DNA of 64,000 nt from Maribacter sedimenticola (GTDB lineage Bacteria; Bacteroidota; Bacteroidia; Flavobacteriales; Flavobacteriaceae), in NCBI RefSeq assembly GCF_900188415.1, contig NZ_FZNV01000005.1, forward strand, positions 124,001 through 188,000, read 5' to 3'. Under the pieces are notes generated by a model that saw only the letters and a list, made by a program, of their open reading frames with translations, ran no database searches and was not told where the DNA came from. This document shows positions 8,048 to 16,696 of this stretch, piece after piece. Each line of letters opens with the position of its first letter. Within the stretch, counting starts at the first letter, position 1. The translations under genes and the position numbers were made by a program.

Positions 8048-9112
8048 ATGTATAGAGCAATTCATTTACCGATTGTATTGGTTCTTTTTTTAAGCATCAA
8101 TTTATCATGCGCCTCTAAAAATGAAATTGGAGCCGCGCCAAATTCCAACCAAGAACAATCCACCTCCACACCTACCGGCACCAATGAGGTGAACGAAAAA
8201 GAGTCTTTTGTATCCCTTCATGGACAATTGCGCGTAGAAGGTAATAAAATAGTGGATGAGTATGGAAATGCCGTACAATTAAGAGGCATGTCTTTTTTCT
8301 GGAGTCAATGGATGGGCAAATACTATACTCCCGAAACGGTTTCATGGCTAAAGGAAGATTGGCAATGTACCGTGGTAAGGGCTGCAATGGGCATTGAAGA
8401 TTCTGAAGGCTATATAACCAATCCACAAGCCGAAAAAGACAAAATTTTTACCGTTATAGATGCAGCAATAGCCAATGGAATCTATGTTATTGTAGATTGG
8501 CATAGTCATCATGCAGAGGATTATGAAGATGAGGCCAAACTATTTTTTACCGAAATAGCACAAAAATATGGAGCCCGCCCAAATATAATTTATGAACTGT
8601 ACAATGAACCCTTGGACGTTTCTTGGATTAATGTTCTTAAGCCATATCATGAAGCGGTCATAACGGAAATAAGAAAATATGATCCGGATAATATTGTTAT
8701 CTGCGGTACCAGAAATTGGTCACAACAGGTAAATGAAGTCATAGGCAATGAAATTGAAGATGATAATGTAGCCTACACATTGCACTACTATGCCTCATCG
8801 CATAAACAGGACTTACGTGATATAGCCCAAAGCGCGCTGGACAATGATATTGCCTTATTTGTTACGGAGTTCGGCACTACGGATTATTCGGGTGATGGAT
8901 TGATTGATGTACAAGAAACCAATACCTGGTGGAAGTTTTTGGATGACAATGCCATTTCCTGGTGCAATTGGTCCATAGCGGATAAAAACGAAAATTCTGC
9001 AGCATTACAGCCAAATGCAAGTACCAGTGGTCAATGGCCAGATAGTGCAATTACCCAAAGTGGCCGGTTAGTACGTGAAGAATTAAGAAATAAAAATCCT
9101 AAGTTTCAATAA
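8048..9112 (+). CDS. Glycoside hydrolase family 5 (endoglucanase-like) lipoprotein
   Basis: 354 residues. The lipoprotein signal (NLSCAS, Cys22) and a Ser/Thr/Asn linker (~30-60) precede a GH5 (beta/alpha)8 domain. The family motifs include IVDWHSHHAED (~155), IIYELYNEP with the acid/base Glu (~185), the HYYA segment (~244), and FVTEFGTTDYSGDG with the nucleophile Glu (~275). The pattern is closest to GH5_2 endo-beta-1,4-glucanases. It sits 41 bases after the isomerase gene with a near-consensus -7 element (TAACTTTA, 8033-8040) 7 bases before its start. No carbohydrate-binding module is visible. Confidence 0.88.
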   Translation: MYRAIHLPIVLVLFLSINLSCASKNEIGAAPNSNQEQSTSTPTGTNEVNEKESFVSLHGQLRVEGNKIVDEYGNAVQLRGMSFFWSQWMGKYYTPETVSWLKEDWQCTVVRAAMGIEDSEGYITNPQAEKDKIFTVIDAAIANGIYVIVDWHSHHAEDYEDEAKLFFTEIAQKYGARPNIIYELYNEPLDVSWINVLKPYHEAVITEIRKYDPDNIVICGTRNWSQQVNEVIGNEIEDDNVAYTLHYYASSHKQDLRDIAQSALDNDIALFVTEFGTTDYSGDGLIDVQETNTWWKFLDDNAISWCNWSIADKNENSAALQPNASTSGQWPDSAITQSGRLVREELRNKNPKFQ

Positions 9113-9147
9113 CCCTTTAAAAGGTTTTCTTTTGGTTTATCTATGAT

Positions 9148-10593
9148 CTATGGGGTACGCCGTAAGATTTCCTGTAAAAATTTCCAAAACTTCTGAACCG
9201 AACCAATATGAACACGTTCATCTGGGGAATGCGCCCCTAAAATGGTAGGCCCAAAACTAATCATATCAATCTCTGGGTAATTCTGTCCTAAAATACCACA
9301 TTCCAAACCTGCATGGCAGGCTACCACCCTAGGCTCATGCTGAAATAAATTGGTATATGTCTCTTTTGCTATAGCCAATATGCGTGAATTTGGATTAGGG
9401 TTCCAACCAGGGTAGGAACCACTGTAAGCTACTTCAAAACCAGCCAATTCAAAAACCGAACGCAAGGAATTTGCCAAATCCAATTTAGCGGAATCCACAG
9501 ATGAACGCGTTAAACAGCCCACCAAGATTTCACCATCCTTGACCATTACCTTGGCTATGTTATTGGAAGTTTCCACCAATCCTTCTATTGTGGCACTCAT
9601 AGCATAAACTCCATTGGTTGCTCCATATAATGCTTTTATCAATTTTCCCTGCGCACCAAGGCCCATGACCATTTTGGCCGGCTTAACTTCTGCAAGGGAT
9701 ATTTCCAATTCAGGTTCCTGGGCAAGTAACTCGTTTTTGATTGCTTTTGAAATTTCATTGAATTTTGCAGTAAAGTCGCCAACAGACTTTTTACCAATAT
9801 TTAAAATACACGTACTTTCCCTTGGTATTGCATTACGTAAACTTCCTCCTTCTAAATATGCAATACGCATATTATAAGGTAAACCTACGTACAATAGGCG
9901 GTTCATAATTTTATTGGCATTGCCCAACCCCTTTACTATATCCATTCCACTATGTCCACCCTTAAGGCCTTTAACAGAAATTTGATAGCCAATATCACCG
10001 TGCACACTAGATTTTTGATTGTAGTTTCTGGTGGCCGTAACATCTATACCTCCGGCACAACCAATATCTATCTCATCATCTTCTTCCGTATCAAGGTTTA
10101 AAAGAATTTCACCTTTTAGGACACCACCTTTTAATCCAAAAGCTCCGGTCATTCCCGTTTCCTCATCTATGGTAAATAAGGCTTCCAAAGCCGGATGTTC
10201 AATAGTATTGCTCTCCAGTAAGGCCATTATAGCGGCAACGCCCATTCCATTATCCGCTCCTAGTGTGGTTCCCTTGGCTTTTACCCATTCTTGGTCAATG
10301 AACATTTCTATACCTTGGGTTTCAAAATTAAATTGGGTATCGGTATTTTTCTGATGCACCATATCCAAATGGCTTTGTAGGGTAACCATTTTCCTATTCT
10401 CAAATCCCAAAGTAGCGGGTTTTCTAATAATCACGTTACCAATTTCATCTGAGAAGGTTTCCAGCCCCAATTGTTTGCCAAAATCTATCATAAAGGCAAT
10501 GACCTGTTCCTCTTTTTTGGAAGCTCTGGGCACCGCATTCAGATTTGCAAAATTTCTCCAGACGGATTTTGGTTCCAATTGATCAATATTCAT
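9148..10593 (-). CDS. pepD: Aminoacyl-histidine dipeptidase (M20C)
   Basis: 481 residues, typical PepD length. It is a cytosolic metallo-dipeptidase that splits Xaa-His and other dipeptides. Metal and catalytic motifs are TLQSHLDMVHQ near 87, the GADNGMG aspartate near 118, DEETGMTGAFGL near 150 and HAGLECGIL near 428. The dimerisation (lid) domain lies between. There is no signal peptide. It is convergent with the GH5 gene and divergent from DUF3810, with a TATTTTTG element (10619-10626) 25 bases upstream. Confidence 0.95.
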   Translation of the reverse strand: MNIDQLEPKSVWRNFANLNAVPRASKKEEQVIAFMIDFGKQLGLETFSDEIGNVIIRKPATLGFENRKMVTLQSHLDMVHQKNTDTQFNFETQGIEMFIDQEWVKAKGTTLGADNGMGVAAIMALLESNTIEHPALEALFTIDEETGMTGAFGLKGGVLKGEILLNLDTEEDDEIDIGCAGGIDVTATRNYNQKSSVHGDIGYQISVKGLKGGHSGMDIVKGLGNANKIMNRLLYVGLPYNMRIAYLEGGSLRNAIPRESTCILNIGKKSVGDFTAKFNEISKAIKNELLAQEPELEISLAEVKPAKMVMGLGAQGKLIKALYGATNGVYAMSATIEGLVETSNNIAKVMVKDGEILVGCLTRSSVDSAKLDLANSLRSVFELAGFEVAYSGSYPGWNPNPNSRILAIAKETYTNLFQHEPRVVACHAGLECGILGQNYPEIDMISFGPTILGAHSPDERVHIGSVQKFWKFLQEILRRTP

Positions 10594-10618
10594 ATTATTT
10601 GTTCATAGTTAGTGATGG

Positions 10619-10626
10619 CAAAAATA
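10619..10626 (-). promoter_or_regulatory. -7 promoter element for pepD
   Basis: Minus-strand TATTTTTG, 25 bases before the ATG. Divergent from the DUF3810 element at 10648-10655. Confidence 0.6.
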
Positions 10627-10647
10627 CTGATAGAAAAAGGATTTCGC

Positions 10648-10655
10648 TATTTTTG
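10648..10655 (+). promoter_or_regulatory. -7 promoter element for DUF3810 gene
   Basis: TATTTTTG ends 5 bases before the ATG at 10661, which predicts a leaderless transcript. Each of the two divergent elements lies in the other's upstream region. Confidence 0.62.
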
Positions 10656-10660
10656 AATCA

Positions 10661-11728
10661 ATGAAGATATCGTTTAAAGATGCAGTAGCCATTTCGCTTA
10701 TCCCCCAAATAATCATAATAAAATGGTTAGGGAAACACACACAATGGATAGAGATATATTACAGTAAAGGTATATATCCGTTTGTTTCCAAAATCTTCAG
10801 GACCCTATTTGGTTGGATACCTTTTTCCGTTGGCGACATTATTTATTTTGCCTTAATTTTTAGTGCCCTCTATTATTTAATCCGATACTTTTCCCATATC
10901 AAAACACACAAACTTGCATTTTTAAGAGATGTGGCCATGGTACTTTCTATTGCGTATTTTACCTTTCATTTAATGTGGGGACTAAATTATTACAGGGAAC
11001 CCTTGTCTACATCCTTAAATTTGACCGAAACCAAGGATTACCAACAGTTGGTCACTTTTACCCAGCAATTAATAGAAAAAACCAACCAAGCACAGATCAA
11101 CATTACCAAAGACTCAACAATAGCGGTAAATGTACCCTATACCCATAAGCAAATGTTTGAAAAAACCTTGGAAGGTTATGAAAATTTGGCAACCCTTCAC
11201 CCTTTCTTAAACTATACGACGCCCAGCATTAAAACATCCTTGTTCAGTACCGGGCTGACCTATATGGGCTATGCAGGATACCTAAACCCTTTCACCAATG
11301 AGGCACAAGTTAACCGCCTTCTGCCCAATTTTAGGTTTCCTATTGTTGCCGGTCACGAAATAGGACATCAATTGGGATACTCTGCTGAAAACGAGACCAA
11401 TTTTATAGGATACTTGGTCACGGCCAAAAATAAAGACCCCTATTTTCAATATGCGGCTTATGCATATGCACTAGGATATTGCTTAAACGATGTTAGGCGC
11501 GGAGACATTGAAGTGTTCAATGAATTACTGTTAGGACTAAACCCAGGCGTAAAAACTAATTTTCAGGAGATGGCGGTTTTTTGGAACTCCTATGAAAACC
11601 CGCTGGAGCCAATGTTTAAATCTGTATTCAACACATTTCTAAAAGCCAATAATCAGTCACAAGGCATAAAGAGTTACAATGCTGTGGTAGCTTTATTGAT
11701 TGCGTATCATAAAGAGCATCCGTTATAG
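10661..11728 (+). CDS. DUF3810 membrane protein with zincin-like HExxH motif
   Basis: 355 residues. There are probably three N-terminal membrane segments (~10-25, ~55-75, ~90-110). A soluble domain then carries AGHEIGHQLGYSAENETNFIGYL near 230-250. HEIGH matches the HExxH zinc-protease motif, and the following Glu residues (ENETN) can supply the third ligand as in gluzincins. DUF3810 is a Bacteroidota family without an assigned role. A membrane metallopeptidase is the natural inference. It is a single gene with its own promoter. Confidence 0.85.
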   Translation: MKISFKDAVAISLIPQIIIIKWLGKHTQWIEIYYSKGIYPFVSKIFRTLFGWIPFSVGDIIYFALIFSALYYLIRYFSHIKTHKLAFLRDVAMVLSIAYFTFHLMWGLNYYREPLSTSLNLTETKDYQQLVTFTQQLIEKTNQAQINITKDSTIAVNVPYTHKQMFEKTLEGYENLATLHPFLNYTTPSIKTSLFSTGLTYMGYAGYLNPFTNEAQVNRLLPNFRFPIVAGHEIGHQLGYSAENETNFIGYLVTAKNKDPYFQYAAYAYALGYCLNDVRRGDIEVFNELLLGLNPGVKTNFQEMAVFWNSYENPLEPMFKSVFNTFLKANNQSQGIKSYNAVVALLIAYHKEHPL

Positions 11729-11770
11729 ATGATCGCATGTTGTAAAATCCGTAATTACAATCATAAAAAC

Positions 11771-11825
11771 CAAGCCATCGTTCAATAATTTAAGATTAAA
11801 ATACAGATTTCCAATTTTGGCTTGG
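11771..11825. repeat. Inverted repeat CCAAGCCA / TGGCTTGG with 39-base spacer
   Basis: In the 179-base gap between DUF3810 and the amidohydrolase gene, an 8-bp perfect inverted repeat (11771-11778 and 11818-11825) encloses AT-rich sequence. No T-run follows, so it is not an obvious intrinsic terminator. It may be an operator or part of a long hairpin in the 3' UTR. The rest of this gap shows a near-consensus -7 element (TATTTTTA, 11876-11883), 24 bases before the next start. Confidence 0.35.
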
Positions 11826-11907
11826 ACAACTGTTAAACAAAAGCGAAAAATACGGGATATACTATTGAATCCCAGTATTTTTAAACAACTAATTCAAACT
11901 AACAAAA

Positions 11908-14859
11908 ATGAAAAAACTGACGTTGGCCCTATGCCTTTTATGGTGTAGCACATCTTTATTTGCACAAGAGTATTTTCCGGAAAATGCAGGAGTAAAAGCA
12001 AATAACAATAATTACACTGCTTTTACGAATGCGAAGATTTATGTTTCTCCCACGGAAATTATCGAAAAAGGAACCTTACTTATTCAACATGGAAAAATTG
12101 TAAATGCGGCAGCATCCGTAAACCTACCAAAAAACACGGTCGTCATTGATGTCAAGGGTAAGTCCATTTACCCTTCTTTTATTGATGTATATTCAGAATT
12201 TGGTGTAGAACAACCCAAAAGAAAACCGGGCGGCGGTCGCTCTGCCCAATATGAACCTTCTAGGGAAGGTTATTATTGGAACGACCATATCATGCCGGAA
12301 AATAAGGCAATTGCTAAATTTTCTTATGATGACAAAAAAGCCAAAGAATTACGTGAAGCTGGTTTTGGTGTGGTAAACAGTCATATCCAAGATGGAATAG
12401 CACGTGGAACCGGCGTACTAATTGCACTTAATTCAGAAGGTACGGATGCCAACAGAATTCTTGAGGACGAATCCGCACAATATTTTTCATTAAAGAAAAG
12501 TATATTGAAAAGACAATCTTATCCCGGTTCCTTAATGGGAACCTTGGCCCTATTGCGACAAATGTATAGTGATGCCGATTGGTATGCCAAGGGAAATGCC
12601 TCTACTACGGACCTTTCATTAGAAGCATTGAACGCCAATAAAAGTCTGGTACAGATATTTGAGGCAAAGGATAAGGGTAATGATTTACGGGCAGACAAAA
12701 TTGGTGATGCCAATGGTATACAATACACCATTCTTGGTGGTGGAAACGAATTTGAACGCATAGCGGAGATAAAGGCGACCAATGCTAAATATATCATTCC
12801 AATAAATTTTCCTGATGCCTATGATGTTTCTGACCCTTATGCAGAAGGCTATGTATCCTTAAGTGATATGCGCTATTGGAACCAAGCACCTGCCAACCCC
12901 AAAATTCTGTCAGAAAACGGAGTTGTGTTTTCATTGACATTGCATGATTTAAAGTCCCCTGCGAAATTTAAGGAAAAACTGGCAAAGGCTATTGAATATG
13001 GATTGCCAAAAACAAAGGCATTAGAAGCCCTGACTACCGTTCCAGCACAAATCTTAGGGAAATCCAACATCATAGGATCCTTGAAAAAAGGTTCATTGGC
13101 CAATTTTTTAATTACTTCCGGAGATGTATTTGAATCTTCCACCACATTGTACGAAAATTGGGTACAGGGTACTAAAAATGTAATCAATGATATGGATATT
13201 AAGGACATTCGTGGAGATTACGATATGGTGATCCAGGGCAAAACTTATACCATGTCCGTTACGGGTGAACTGTCAAAACCAAAAGTTGAAGTAAAACAGG
13301 ATACCGTAAAGTTAAGTTCAAAAATTTCCTATGACAATGACTGGGTAAATGTTTCCTTTACCACCAAAGAGGAAGATACGTTTAGAATGACCGGTGCCGT
13401 ACTACCTACGACCGATAATCTTTCCGGCAGATTAATATTACCAAACGGTACACAGACCCAGTTTACGGCCAACAAGACAAAATCCTTTGAGGAAAAAAAT
13501 GATAAAGATTCCCCAGCGGAAGAATCCGTAAAAATTATGCCCGTAACTTTTCCCAATGTAGGTTATGGTTTTGCCGTTAAACCTCAACAGGAAACAATGT
13601 TGTTCAAGAACGCGACGGTTTGGACCAGTGAAGATGCAGGCATTCTAGAAAATACAGATGTACTTATTAAAAATGGTAAGATCACTAAAATTGGGAAAGA
13701 TTTAAGTGCCGGTGGTGCAAAGGTCATTGATGCTACGGGAAAACATTTGACCGCGGGCATAATAGATGAACATAGCCATATTGCGGCATTGGCAGTAAAT
13801 GAAGCAGGTCAAAATAGTTCTGCGGAAGTTAAAATGGAAGATGTAGTAGACCCGGAGCATATGGGTATCTATCATTCACTTGCAGGTGGTGTAACCTCGT
13901 TACAGTTACTTCATGGCTCCGCCAACCCTATAGGTGGCAGATCGGCCATATTAAAATTAAAATGGGGTGAAGAGGCAGACGGTCTCATCTATGATAATTC
14001 ACCCAAATTTATAAAGTTTGCCTTGGGTGAAAACGTAAAACAGAGCAATTGGCAAAGTTATTCCCGTTTTCCACAGACACGTATGGGTGTAGAACAAATG
14101 TTGATGAATTATTTTCAGCGTGCTAAAGAATATGATACAAAAAAGAAAAGCGGTGTACCATATCGTTATGATGAGGAAATGGAAGTCTTGGCAGAAATCA
14201 TCAATGGGGAACGTTTTATCTCTTGCCACTCTTATGTACAGAGCGAAATTAATATGATGATGAAGGTTGCTGAACATTTTGGTTTCAAGGTCAATACCTT
14301 CACCCATATTCTAGAAGGTTATAAAGTTGCCGATAAAATGGCCGAACATGGCGTGGGCGCAGGTACCTTTAGTGATTGGTGGGCTTATAAATATGAGGTG
14401 AACGATGCAATTCCCTATAATGCTGCAATTATGCAAAAGCAAGGTGTAGTTACTGCTATTAATAGTGATGATCGTGAAATGATGAGAAGATTAAACCAAG
14501 AAGCTGCCAAAACAATCAAATATGGAGGTATGATAGAATTGGAAGCTTGGAAGATGGTAACCATTAATCCTGCAAAACTTTTACACTTGGACAATCGCGT
14601 AGGTAGCATTAAAGAAGGTAAGGATGCAGATGTGGTTCTATGGTCCGGTAATCCCTTGTCCGTATATTCCAAAGCAGAAAAAACGATTATTGAAGGAGTT
14701 ACTTATTTTGATTTGGAAATGGACAAGCAAAAGCGAGATGCTATAAAAAAAGAAAGAAATGAACTGGTGACCATGATGCTCAAGGAAAAAGCGGGCGGTA
14801 AGAAAATGCAAGGTCCAAAAAAATCAATAAAAAAGAATTTTACCTGTGAAAGCCTGTAA
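11908..14859 (+). CDS. Secreted two-domain amidohydrolase-like protein
   Basis: 983 residues with a signal peptide (cleavage after SLFAQ, ~20). It contains two composite amidohydrolase domains. Domain 1 (~25-430) lacks the metal-binding HxH at the expected place (SFIDVYSEFG). Domain 2 (~545-960) keeps it (GIIDEHSHIA near 625), plus later ligands HSYVQ, THILEG and INSDD. So one catalytic and one degenerate half are fused. Substrates of this periplasmic group are unknown; cyclic amides or peptides are possible. A second, fully degenerate paralogue follows after 42 bases, which suggests a shared complex. Confidence 0.85.
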   Translation: MKKLTLALCLLWCSTSLFAQEYFPENAGVKANNNNYTAFTNAKIYVSPTEIIEKGTLLIQHGKIVNAAASVNLPKNTVVIDVKGKSIYPSFIDVYSEFGVEQPKRKPGGGRSAQYEPSREGYYWNDHIMPENKAIAKFSYDDKKAKELREAGFGVVNSHIQDGIARGTGVLIALNSEGTDANRILEDESAQYFSLKKSILKRQSYPGSLMGTLALLRQMYSDADWYAKGNASTTDLSLEALNANKSLVQIFEAKDKGNDLRADKIGDANGIQYTILGGGNEFERIAEIKATNAKYIIPINFPDAYDVSDPYAEGYVSLSDMRYWNQAPANPKILSENGVVFSLTLHDLKSPAKFKEKLAKAIEYGLPKTKALEALTTVPAQILGKSNIIGSLKKGSLANFLITSGDVFESSTTLYENWVQGTKNVINDMDIKDIRGDYDMVIQGKTYTMSVTGELSKPKVEVKQDTVKLSSKISYDNDWVNVSFTTKEEDTFRMTGAVLPTTDNLSGRLILPNGTQTQFTANKTKSFEEKNDKDSPAEESVKIMPVTFPNVGYGFAVKPQQETMLFKNATVWTSEDAGILENTDVLIKNGKITKIGKDLSAGGAKVIDATGKHLTAGIIDEHSHIAALAVNEAGQNSSAEVKMEDVVDPEHMGIYHSLAGGVTSLQLLHGSANPIGGRSAILKLKWGEEADGLIYDNSPKFIKFALGENVKQSNWQSYSRFPQTRMGVEQMLMNYFQRAKEYDTKKKSGVPYRYDEEMEVLAEIINGERFISCHSYVQSEINMMMKVAEHFGFKVNTFTHILEGYKVADKMAEHGVGAGTFSDWWAYKYEVNDAIPYNAAIMQKQGVVTAINSDDREMMRRLNQEAAKTIKYGGMIELEAWKMVTINPAKLLHLDNRVGSIKEGKDADVVLWSGNPLSVYSKAEKTIIEGVTYFDLEMDKQKRDAIKKERNELVTMMLKEKAGGKKMQGPKKSIKKNFTCESL

Positions 14860-14901
14860 CCATATCATCAGTAAGCAGTATCTAAACTTAAAATCATTAA
14901 A

Positions 14902-16194
14902 ATGAAAAAACATATATATATTCTACTGGCCTTGGGAATCTTCTTTCAAACCACGGCACAACAGACACCGGCTCCAAAGCAAACGGAAGCCATAACTATA
15001 GAAGGCGCTACTGCCCATTTAGGAAACGGAGAAGTCATTGAAAGTTCCTTAATCATGTTTGAGGATGGTAAAATTACTTTTGTAGGTGACTCCAAGATGA
15101 GGATTGCCCGTAAAGGAAAAATTATAGATGCAACCGGAAAACACGTCTACCCCGGTTTTATTGCTCCTGGAAAAACCTTGGGGTTAGTGGAAATTGATGC
15201 CGTAAGGGCCACTAATGACAAGGACGAGTTAGGGGAACTCATTCCACATGTACGCAGTTTAATTGCGTACAATGCCGAATCTAAAGTGGTAGAAAGTATG
15301 CGCCCCAATGGAGTACTTTTGGCACAGATTGCACCTGAAGGCGGATTAATATCCGGTACCTCATCCATTGTTCAATTTGATGCCTGGAATTGGGAAGATG
15401 CCGCTATTAAAGTAGATGACGGTATACACCTGCATTGGCCCAATACGTTTAAACAAGGACGCTGGTGGGCTGGTGAAGAACCTGGTTACCAACCTAACAA
15501 GGAATATGCTAAACAAGTGCAAAAAGTAACGGACTTCATGCAAAACGCCATTGTATATGAAGATGGAACAGCCAAGGAAATGAATCCGGCATTTGCTGCC
15601 ATGAAAGGAGCGTTTGATGGTTCTAAAAAATTATATGTCTATGCAGATGGGGAAAAAGAAATTATAGATGCGATCAATACATTAAAGAACAATAAAGTAA
15701 AGGAGATTGTATTAATGGGCGGTTACCATGCCTATAAAATTACCGATTTTCTTAAAAGTCATAATATCCCGGTAATGGTTCAGTACACTCATAATCTGCC
15801 CGTATTTGAGGATGATGATTATGACCTACCATATAAACTTCCAAAACTGTTGGTAGATGCGGGTCTGTTTGTGGCCATACAAAATTCGGATGCGGAAAAT
15901 TTCCAGACTAGAAATCTACCTTTCTATGCAGGCCAGGTAGTGCAGCAAGGACTTGATAAAGAAGTTGCCGTGCAATTATTAACGGGCAATACAGCAAAAA
16001 TTTTAGGTATTGATGATTCTTACGGTACTTTGGAAAATGGCAAAAGTGCCACATTGTTCATATCTGAAGGAGATGCCTTGGATATGGCAGGTAACCAACT
16101 TACCCACGCCTTCATAGATGGCAGGTCGGTTTCACTGGAAACACACCAAACTAAACTATGGAAACGGTATTCTGAAAAATACGAAGCTGAATAA
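14902..16194 (+). CDS. Secreted amidohydrolase-like pseudoenzyme
   Basis: 430 residues with a signal peptide (cleavage near TTAQQ, ~20). The fold markers of amidohydrolases are present: the N-terminal beta segment ITIEGATAHLGNG, GKHVYPGFI, and the C-terminal ILGIDDSYGTLENGKSA. However, the HxH site reads APGKTLG, and no His/Asp metal set is visible later. It is most similar in layout to domain 1 of the preceding protein. It is likely a non-catalytic partner or binding protein. A strong terminator follows at 16214-16242, so it ends this two-gene operon. Confidence 0.82.
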   Translation: MKKHIYILLALGIFFQTTAQQTPAPKQTEAITIEGATAHLGNGEVIESSLIMFEDGKITFVGDSKMRIARKGKIIDATGKHVYPGFIAPGKTLGLVEIDAVRATNDKDELGELIPHVRSLIAYNAESKVVESMRPNGVLLAQIAPEGGLISGTSSIVQFDAWNWEDAAIKVDDGIHLHWPNTFKQGRWWAGEEPGYQPNKEYAKQVQKVTDFMQNAIVYEDGTAKEMNPAFAAMKGAFDGSKKLYVYADGEKEIIDAINTLKNNKVKEIVLMGGYHAYKITDFLKSHNIPVMVQYTHNLPVFEDDDYDLPYKLPKLLVDAGLFVAIQNSDAENFQTRNLPFYAGQVVQQGLDKEVAVQLLTGNTAKILGIDDSYGTLENGKSATLFISEGDALDMAGNQLTHAFIDGRSVSLETHQTKLWKRYSEKYEAE

Positions 16195-16213
16195 CGGACA
16201 GTATTTAAACATT

Positions 16214-16242
16214 AAAAGCCCACATGTTATGTGGGCTTTTTT
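16214..16242. terminator. Bidirectional intrinsic terminator after amidohydrolase operon
   Basis: AAAAGCCCACAT - GTT - ATGTGGGCTTTT forms a perfect 12-bp stem with a T-run on the plus strand and an A-run for the minus strand. It lies between convergent genes. Confidence 0.92.
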
Positions 16243-16265
16243 ATTGCTCAAATAAATCTTCGGCA

Positions 16266-16676
16266 TTATTTTTTTCCCGAGAGTATCCAACCCAGGTAAG
16301 CCATGGGAATATATGCTACTATTAAATCCAGAGCACTAAACCACAAAGGTCCACCCAGCATGGAAATATTAATAGTTCCTCCAATTAAAAAACAAAACCC
16401 TACGATCAAGGCCATCAACAATTTTCTGGTTCCGGCCAGTTTGGCCGCAACAAAAGCACCAACCAATGTACCTAGCGCATGGGCCAGAAAAGGAAACAGG
16501 AAATGCTTTGGTTCAAATAAATGAATGGTAGATTTTAAATCCTCCATTGTTGTTATATCTCCCCCTTCTGGAGGAGGAATGACGGAACCGCTTATCATAA
16601 CGATGCCCATATTCACTATACTGCCCACTATAAGTCCGGCAACGACCGCTAAAATATTTCTTAAGATGGTATTCAT
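16266..16676 (-). CDS. Four-helix membrane protein of unknown function
   Basis: 136 residues with about four hydrophobic segments: ~8-30, ~58-80, ~85-107 and ~110-132. Between the first two is a PPPEGGDI loop that should face the periplasm. No catalytic motif is visible. Similar small membrane proteins are common in Bacteroidota without assigned function. It begins 20 bases after the moeA stop on the same strand, so it may be the last gene of the molybdenum cofactor operon. The sequence gives no mechanistic link to cofactor synthesis. Confidence 0.75.
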   Translation of the reverse strand: MNTILRNILAVVAGLIVGSIVNMGIVMISGSVIPPPEGGDITTMEDLKSTIHLFEPKHFLFPFLAHALGTLVGAFVAAKLAGTRKLLMALIVGFCFLIGGTINISMLGGPLWFSALDLIVAYIPMAYLGWILSGKK

Positions 16677-16696
16677 ATGTATATATTTATGGTTAA

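Noticed and set aside
9111-9126. Hairpin AACC-CTTTAAAA-GGTT between GH5 and pepD as a terminator
   Set aside because: The stem is short and mismatched and the T-run weak; it is not convincing enough to list.
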